Positions 58,801 to 64,000 of a DNA stretch of 64,000 nucleotides are shown in pieces; within the stretch, counting starts at the first letter, position 1; each line of letters opens with the position of its first letter. The notes beneath the pieces were generated by a model that was not told the origin of the DNA, made no database searches, and worked only from the letters and a program-made list of their open reading frames with translations. The DNA is from Loxodes magnus (Eukaryota > Ciliophora > Karyorelictea > Loxodida > Loxodidae). The DNA is taken from contig CAMPDV010001045.1 in the NCBI GenBank assembly GCA_946699065.1, positions 62,001-126,000 of the forward strand, read 5' to 3'. The position numbers and the translations under genes are program-made.

Positions 58801-61800
58801 ATCTGCACTTCCCGATACGATGAACTCTGAATCACTGGATATAGCCACAGATCATACATGACTAGTGTGACCACTCATGGTCTTACAGGTACCTGTCTTG
58901 ACGTCCCATAGTCTCACCGTATTATCATGACTTCCCGATACGATGAACTCTGAATCACTGGATATAGCCACAGCATATACATAACTAGTGTGACCACTCA
59001 TGGTCTTACAGGTACCTGTCTTGACGTCCCATAGTCTCACCGTATAATCATGACTTCCCGATACGATGAACTCTGAATCACTGGATATAGCCACAGCAGA
59101 TACATAACTAGTGTGACCACTCATGGTCTTACAGGTACCTGTCTTGACGTCCCATAGTCTCACCTTCTTATCGACACTTCCCGATACGATGAACTCTGAA
59201 TCACTGGATATAGCCACAGCAGATACATAGTGTGTGTGACCACTCATGGTCTTACAGGTACCTGTCTTGACGTCCCATAGTCTCACAGTATAATCTGCAC
59301 TTCCCGATACGATGAACTCTGAATCACTGGATATAGCCACAGATCATACATGACTAGTGTGACCACTCATGGTCTTACAGGTACCTGTCTTGACGTCCCA
59401 TAGTCTCACCGTATAATCATGACTTCCCGATACGATGAACTCTGAATCACTGGATATAGCCACAGCAAATACCTAACCTGTGTGACCACTCATGGTCTTA
59501 CAGGTACCTGTCTTGACGTCCCATAGTCTCACCTTCTTATCGACACTTCCCGATACGATGAACTCTGAATCACTGGATATAGCCACAGCAGATACACAAC
59601 TAGTGTGACCACTCATGGTCTTACAGGTACCTGTCTTGACGTCCCATAGTCTCACCGTATAATCATGACTTCCCGATACGATGAACTCTGAATCACTGGA
59701 TATAGCCACAGCATATACATAACTAGTGTGACCACTCATGGTCTTACAGGTACCTGTCTTGACGTCCCATAGTCTCACCGTATAATCATGACTTCCCGAT
59801 ACGATGAACTCTGAATCACTGGATATAGCCACAGCAAATACCTAACCTGTGTGACCACTCATGGTCTTACAGGTACCTGTCTTGACGTCCCATAGTCTCA
59901 CCTTCTTATCGACACTTCCCGATACGATGAACTCTGAATCACTGGATATAGCCACAGCAGATACATAACTAGTGTGACCACTCATGGTCTTACAGGTACC
60001 TGTCTTGACGTCCCATAGTCTCACCGTATAATCATGACTTCCCGATACGATGAACTCTGAATCACTGGATATAGCCACAGATCATACCTAATTTGTGTGA
60101 CCACTCATGGTCTTACAGGTACCTGTCTTGACGTCCCATAGTCTCACCGTATAATCATGACTTCCCGATACGATGAACTCTGAATCACTGGATATAGCCA
60201 CAGCATATACATAACTAGTGTGACCACTCATGGTCTTACAGGTACCTGTCTTGACGTCCCATAGTCTCACCGTATAATCATGACTTCCCGATACGATGAA
60301 CTCTGAATCACTGGATATAGCCACAGATCATACATGACTAGTGTGACCACTCATGGTCTTACAGGTACCTGTCTTGACGTCCCATAGTCTCATCGTATAA
60401 TCTGCACTTCCCGATACGATGAACTCTGAATCACTGGATATAGCCACAGCAGATACATAACTAGTGTGACCACTCATGGTCTTACAGGTACCTGTCTTGA
60501 CGTCCCATAGTCTCACCGTATTATCATGACTTCCCGATACGATGAACTCTGAATCACTGGATATAGCCACAGATCATACATGACTAGTGTGACCACTCAT
60601 GGTCTTACAGGTACCTGTCTTGACGTCCCATAGTCTCACCGTATTATCATGACTTCCCGATACGATGAACTCTGAATCACTGGATATAGCCACAGATCAT
60701 ACATGACTAGTGAGACCACTCATGGTCTTACAGGTACCTGTCTTGACGTCCCATAGTCTCACCGTATAATCATGACTTCCCGATACGATGAACTCTGAAT
60801 CACTGGATATAGCCACAGATCATACATGACTAGTGTGACCACTCATGGTCTTACAGGTACCTGTCTTGACGTCCCATAGTCTCACCTTCTTATCGACACT
60901 TCCCGATACGATGAACTCTGAATCACTGGATATAGCCACAGATCATACATGACTAGTGTGACCACTCATGGTCTTACAGGTACCTGTCTTGACGTCCCAT
61001 AGTCTCATCGTATAATCTGCACTTCCCGATACGATGAACTCTGAATCACTGGATATAGCCACAGCATATACATAACTAGTGTGACCACTCATGGTCTTAC
61101 AGGTACCTGTCTTGACGTCCCATAGTCTCACCGTCTAATCATGACTTCCCGATACGATGAACTCTGAATCACTGGATATAGCCACAGATCATACATGACT
61201 AGTGTGACCACTCATGGTCTTACAGGTACCTGTCTTGACGTCCCATAGTCTCACCGTATTATCATGACTTCCCGATACGATGAACTCTGAATCACTGGAT
61301 ATAGCCACAGATCATACATGACTAGTGAGACCACTCATGGTCTTACAGGTACCTGTCTTGACGTCCCATAGTCTCACCGTATAATCATGACTTCCCGATA
61401 CGATGAACTCTGAATCACTGGATATAGCCACAGCAAATACCTAACCTGTGTGACCACTCATGGTCTTACAGGTACCTGTCTTGACGTCCCATAGTCTCAC
61501 CTTCTTATCGACACTTCCCGATACGATGAACTCTGAATCACTGGATATAGCCACAGCAGATACACAACTAGTGTGACCACTCATGGTCTTACAGGTACCT
61601 GTCTTGACGTCCCATAGTCTCACCGTATAATCTGCACTTCCCGATACGATGAACTCTGAATCACTGGATATAGCCACAGATCATACATGACTAGTGTGAC
61701 CACTCATGGTCTTACAGGTACCTGTCTTGACGTCCCATAGTCTCACCGTATAATTTAAACTTCCCGATACGATGAACTCTGAATCACTGGATATAGCCAC

Positions 61801-64000
61801 AGCATATACATAACTAGTGTGACCACTCATGGTCTTACAGGTACCTGTCTTGACGTCCCATAGTCTCACCGTATAATCATGACTTCCCGATACGATGAAC
61901 TCTGAATCACTGGATATAGCCACAGCAAATACCTAACCTGTGTGACCACTCATGGTCTTACAGGTACCTGTCTTGACGTCCCATAGTCTCATCGTATAAT
62001 CTGCACTTCCCGATACGATGAACTCTGAATCACTGGATATAGCCACAGCAAATACCTAACCTGTGTGACCACTCATGGTCTTACAGGTACCTGTCTTGAC
62101 GTCCCATAGTCTCACCGTATAATCATGACTTCCCGATACGATGAACTCTGAATCACTGGATATAGCCACAGATCATACATGACTAGTGTGACCACTCATG
62201 GTCTTACAGGTACCTGTCTTGACGTCCCATAGTCTCACCGTCTAATCATGACTTCCCGATACGATGAACTCTGAATCACTGGATATAGCCACAGCATATA
62301 CACAACTAGTGTGACCACTCATGGTCTTACAGGTACCTGTCTTGACGTCCCATAGTCTCACCGTATAATCTGCACTTCCCGATACGATGAACTCTGAATC
62401 ACTGGATATAGCCACAGATCATACATGACTAGTGTGACCACTCATGGTCTTACAGGTACCTGTCTTGACGTCCCATAGTCTCACCGTATAATTTAAACTT
62501 CCCGATACGATGAACTCTGAATCACTGGATATAGCCACAGCATATACATAACCTGTGTGACCACTCATGGTCTTACAGGTACCTGTCTTGACGTCCCATA
62601 GTCTCACCGTATAATCTGCACTTCCCGATACGATGAACTCTGAATCACTGGATATAGCCACAGATCATACATGACTAGTGTGACCACTCATGGTCTTACA
62701 GGTACCTGTCTTGACGTCCCATAGTCTCACCGTCTAATCATGACTTCCCGATACGATGAACTCTGAATCACTGGATATAGCCACAGATCATACCTAACCT
62801 GTGTGACCACTCATGGTCTTACAGGTACCTGTCTTGACGTCCCATAGTCTCACCGTATAATCTGCACTTCCCGATACGATGAACTCTGAATCACTGGATA
62901 TAGCCACAGCAAATACCTAACCTGTGTGACCACTCATGGTCTTACAGGTACCTGTCTTGACGTCCCATAGTCTCACCGTCTAATCATGACTTCCCGATAC
63001 GATGAACTCTGAATCACTGGATATAGCCACAGATCATACATGACTAGTGAGACCACTCATGGTCTTACAGGTACCTGTCTTGACGTCCCATAGTCTCACC
63101 GTCTAATCATGACTTCCCGATACGATGAACTCTGAATCACTGGATATAGCCACAGCAGATACATAACTAGTGTGACCACTCATGGTCTTACAGGTACCTG
63201 TCTTGACGTCCCATAGTCTCACCGTCTAATCATGACTTCCCGATACGATGAACTCTGAATCACTGGATATAGCCACAGCATATACATAACTAGTGTGACC
63301 ACTCATGGTCTTACAGGTACCTGTCTTGACGTCCCATAGTCTCACCTTCTTATCGACACTTCCCGATACGATGAACTCTGAATCACTGGATATAGCCACA
63401 GCAGATACACAACTAGTGTGACCACTCATGGTCTTACAGGTACCTGTCTTGACGTCCCATAGTCTCACCGTATAATCTGCACTTCCCGATACGATGAACT
63501 CTGAATCACTGGATATAGCCACAGCATATACATAACTAGTGTGACCACTCATGGTCTTACAGGTACCTGTCTTGACGTCCCATAGTCTCACCGTATTATC
63601 ATGACTTCCCGATACGATGAACTCTGAATCACTGGATATAGCCACAGATCATACATGACTAGTGTGACCACTCATGGTCTTACAGGTACCTGTCTTGACG
63701 TCCCATAGTCTCACCGTATTATCATGACTTCCCGATACGATGAACTCTGAATCACTGGATATAGCCACAGATCATACATGACTAGTGAGACCACTCATGG
63801 TCTTACAGGTACCTGTCTTGACGTCCCATAGTCTCACCGTATAATCATGACTTCCCGATACGATGAACTCTGAATCACTGGATATAGCCACAGCAAATAC
63901 CTAACCTGTGTGACCACTCATGGTCTTACAGGTACCTGTCTTGACGTCCCATAGTCTCACCGTATAATTTAAACTTCCCGATACGATGAACTCTGAATCA
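16861..64000 (-). CDS. Giant WD40-repeat protein, 5' incomplete, read with TGA/TAG as sense
   Basis: From 63999 down to 16969 one frame holds about 382 consecutive WD40 units (15,677 codons) with no indel and no TAA that I could find. It is open only if TGA and TAG are sense codons. TGA occurs in the motif V-x-SVAIS, where WD40 proteins typically have Trp. TAG occurs in GHT(S/G/N)-x-V and in S(H/A)D-x-TV, where Gln, Glu, Lys or Asn are typical. A one-base deletion at 16968/16969 then shifts the frame, and TAA follows 36 codons later at 16861-16863, giving at least 15,700 residues. No start is visible; the many ATG and GTG codons are internal to repeats. There is no signal peptide, membrane segment or other domain, so only a protein-binding scaffold role can be inferred from the family. 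Alternatives: a standard-code pseudogene or coding-derived satellite. WD40 identity is certain; expression as one protein is not. Confidence 0.55.
16968..16969 (-). other. One-base deletion (frameshift), first in reading order
   Basis: The plus strand reads cccatatctc where every ordinary unit has cccatagtctc, so one G is missing in the RLWD codons. The new frame runs through the rest of the unit and meets TAA at 16861-16863, inside the next SLN turn. The site is not a homopolymer. It is the first break met when reading the gene from 64000 downward. Confidence 0.9.
22700..29190. repeat. Dispersed duplicate, copy 1 (offset 19,434 bp)
   Basis: The order of units matches 42,134-48,624 at a constant offset of 19,434 bp (158 units). 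Shared rare variants prove common origin: Ala to Ser (tatagacac) at about 22929/42363, the WD Trp to Cys change at 24097/43531, Met to Arg (actcctggt) nearby, and the tatagcctcag variants near 26500/45930. Confidence 0.9.
24172..24174 (-). other. Only CAG (Gln) codon noticed at the TAG position
   Basis: The cassette reads S-CAG-V-TGA-S, where other units have CAT, TAT, TGT or TAG before the Val. The duplicate at 43606-43608 has CAT. Gln is therefore tolerated at the position that TAG often occupies. Confidence 0.8.
27330..37320. repeat. Tandem duplication of 4,920 bp (40 WD40 units)
   Basis: Roughly 27,330-32,249 is repeated as 32,250-37,169, and the match runs on to about 37,320. The order of cassettes is the same unit by unit at an offset of 4,920 bp. 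Only a few differences were noticed: a cassette at 28470 against 33390, 30070 against 34990, D+1 codons near 31612/36532 and 31735/36655, and a single base near 35480. Boundaries are good to about one unit. Confidence 0.9.
30061..31044 (-). other. Example stretch: in-frame stop codons confined to cassette 1
   Basis: I counted eight consecutive units here. Cassette 1 reads, in plus-strand order: N-TAG-V-TGA-S, G-TAG-VFA, SHV-TGA-S, SYVYA, G-TAG-VYA, G-TAG-VYA, DYVFS and SYVSA. That is six in-frame stop codons in eight units, all at two of the 41 codon positions and none in the framework. Cassette 2 in these units has Y, N or K rather than TAG. The stretch shows how dense and how regular the stop codons are. 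Confidence 0.9.
36680..39600. repeat. Dispersed duplicate, copy 1 (offset 14,883 bp)
   Basis: About 24 units here recur in the same order at 51,563-54,483 at an offset of 14,883 bp (121 units). Both copies include the HYV cassette near 37950/52830 and the DYVFS cassette near 39170/54050. Confidence 0.88.
38450..42000. repeat. Tandem duplication of 1,722 bp (14 WD40 units)
   Basis: About 38,450-40,171 is repeated as about 40,172-41,893, and the copy then matches on to near 42,000. Shared markers include the blade with ttccgatac at 39500/41222 and the SDDKT turn with DTEF at 39975/41697. Fourteen units equals two seven-blade propellers. Two base differences were noticed at the junctions (N for Y at about 42007). 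Confidence 0.88.
42134..48624. repeat. Dispersed duplicate, copy 2 (offset 19,434 bp)
   Basis: This is the partner of 22,700-29,190. Near 47903 it carries a cassette that differs from copy 1 (28470) but matches the second tandem copy at 33390. This points to later exchange or to a different parent for that part. From about 48,960 to 50,350 the match to the 29.4-30.8 kb region continues at an offset of 19,557 bp, one unit longer. Confidence 0.88.
51563..54483. repeat. Dispersed duplicate, copy 2 (offset 14,883 bp)
   Basis: This is the partner of 36,680-39,600. A sub-block of it (about 52,500-53,300) appears again at about 58,400-59,200, 5,904 bp (48 units) further on. Confidence 0.87.
58400..59200. 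repeat. Third copy of the 52.5-53.3 kb block
   Basis: The cassette order matches 52,500-53,300 at an offset of 5,904 bp. The copies diverge on the high-coordinate side, where this one carries a second HYV cassette at about 59220. Confidence 0.8.

Larger units (their letters stand above)
1..64000 (-). repeat. Tandem array of ~520 WD40-encoding 123-bp units
   Basis: The same 123-bp unit recurs without interruption from the first to the last base. Read on the minus strand it gives 41 residues per unit. The framework strings VRLWDVKTGTCKTMSGHT and VAISSDSEFIVSGS are almost unchanged in every copy. WD40 hallmarks are clear: the GH dipeptide, the Asp in the xDxT turn, the Ser in IVSGS and the Trp-Asp that ends strand c. 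Family knowledge says these residues form the Asp-His-Ser/Thr-Trp hydrogen-bond tetrad of each blade. Only two short cassettes vary, one just after GHT and one just after IVSGS. I saw only three indels in 64 kb, all the same one-base deletion. No unique sequence flanks the array inside the window, so its true length is unknown. Each unit also carries a KpnI site inside a 12-bp palindrome (ACAGGTACCTGT). Confidence 0.98.

Noticed and set aside
430-63645. About one hundred separate short minus-strand ORFs of 60-285 residues
   Set aside because: They are pieces of one continuous repeat frame cut at TAG or TGA. Their apparent starts are internal GTG/ATG codons of the repeat (VAIS, VRLW), without any ribosome-binding or start context. 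Listing them as genes would be misleading.
1-64000. CRISPR array (conserved repeats separated by variable segments)
   Set aside because: The variable parts are short, drawn from a small recurring set and in frame within a WD40 unit. Repeat length and spacing do not fit CRISPR, and no cas genes are present.
1-64000. Ordinary non-coding satellite or pure pseudogene under the standard code
   Set aside because: Not excluded, but less likely. Stops sit at a few fixed codon positions that match the usual Trp and Gln/Glu sites of WD40 repeats, the framework codons are intact and the frame holds for 47 kb.
1-64000. Tiny introns removing the stop codons
   Set aside because: GT...AG pairs exist in each unit (for example 23 bases from GTATAT to CCAG), but they lie in the framework shared by units with and without stops. 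Removal would break the frame and the WD40 strand.
1-64000. TGA as selenocysteine
   Set aside because: Hundreds of Sec residues at a surface position where Trp, Tyr, Phe, Leu and Ser alternate is implausible, and no SECIS-like element stands out.
1-64000. Plus-strand coding regions
   Set aside because: All three plus frames hit stop codons in every unit, including tag in the frame opposite the WD codons and taa or tga in the others. No recognisable protein emerges.
1-64000. Plus-strand sigma-70 promoters as real features
   Set aside because: The TTGACG-16-TATAAT match follows directly from the minus-strand codons, recurs wherever the Tyr turn occurs and leads to no gene.

Overview
The whole 64 kb window is one tandem array of a 123-bp unit, about 520 copies end to end, and no edge of the array is visible. 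On the minus strand each unit encodes one 41-residue WD40 (beta-propeller) repeat. The hallmarks are all present: a GHT histidine, the VAISSDSEF and IVSGS strands, an xDxT turn and an RLWD tryptophan. There is no start codon context, promoter, unique domain, RNA gene, mobile element or second gene. The annotation is therefore one giant repeat gene, or the remains of one, plus the duplications that built it.

Under the standard code the frame is cut into pieces by hundreds of TAG and TGA codons. These stops are not random. Over 47 kb (16969-64000) I find them at only a few fixed codon positions of the unit. TGA sits where WD40 repeats usually carry Trp (GHTSHV-x-SVAIS). TAG sits where they usually carry Gln, Glu or another polar residue (GHTN-x-V and SHD-x-TV). 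I saw no in-frame TAA in that stretch. The simplest reading is a nuclear genetic code in which TGA is Trp and TAG is Gln (or Glu), with TAA possibly the working stop. Such codes are known in some ciliates (Condylostoma, karyorelicts such as Loxodes), the syndinean Amoebophrya and the trypanosomatid Blastocrithidia. The window thus suggests a protist, but does not identify it.

Layout, read 5' to 3' from high to low coordinates: 64000-16969 is one frame, open under that code. A one-base deletion at 16968/16969 then shifts the frame, and a TAA follows at 16861-16863. The same deletion followed by a TAA recurs at 14755/14756 and 2456/2457, because the segment carrying it was duplicated. The region below about 17.5 kb also holds more damaged blades. 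The array grew by large duplications that keep repeat phase: 4,920, 1,722, 2,829 and about 2,213 bp in tandem, and dispersed copies at offsets of 19,434, 14,883, 5,904, 14,512 and 12,299 bp.

The framework codons are nearly invariant in DNA. Variation is concentrated in two short cassettes per unit, which map to the top face of a WD40 propeller, the usual binding surface. This pattern of frozen scaffold and variable contact residues recalls fungal HNWD/HET recognition proteins and TAL-effector repeats. It is the most interesting signal here. No effector domain is in the window, so the function is unknown.
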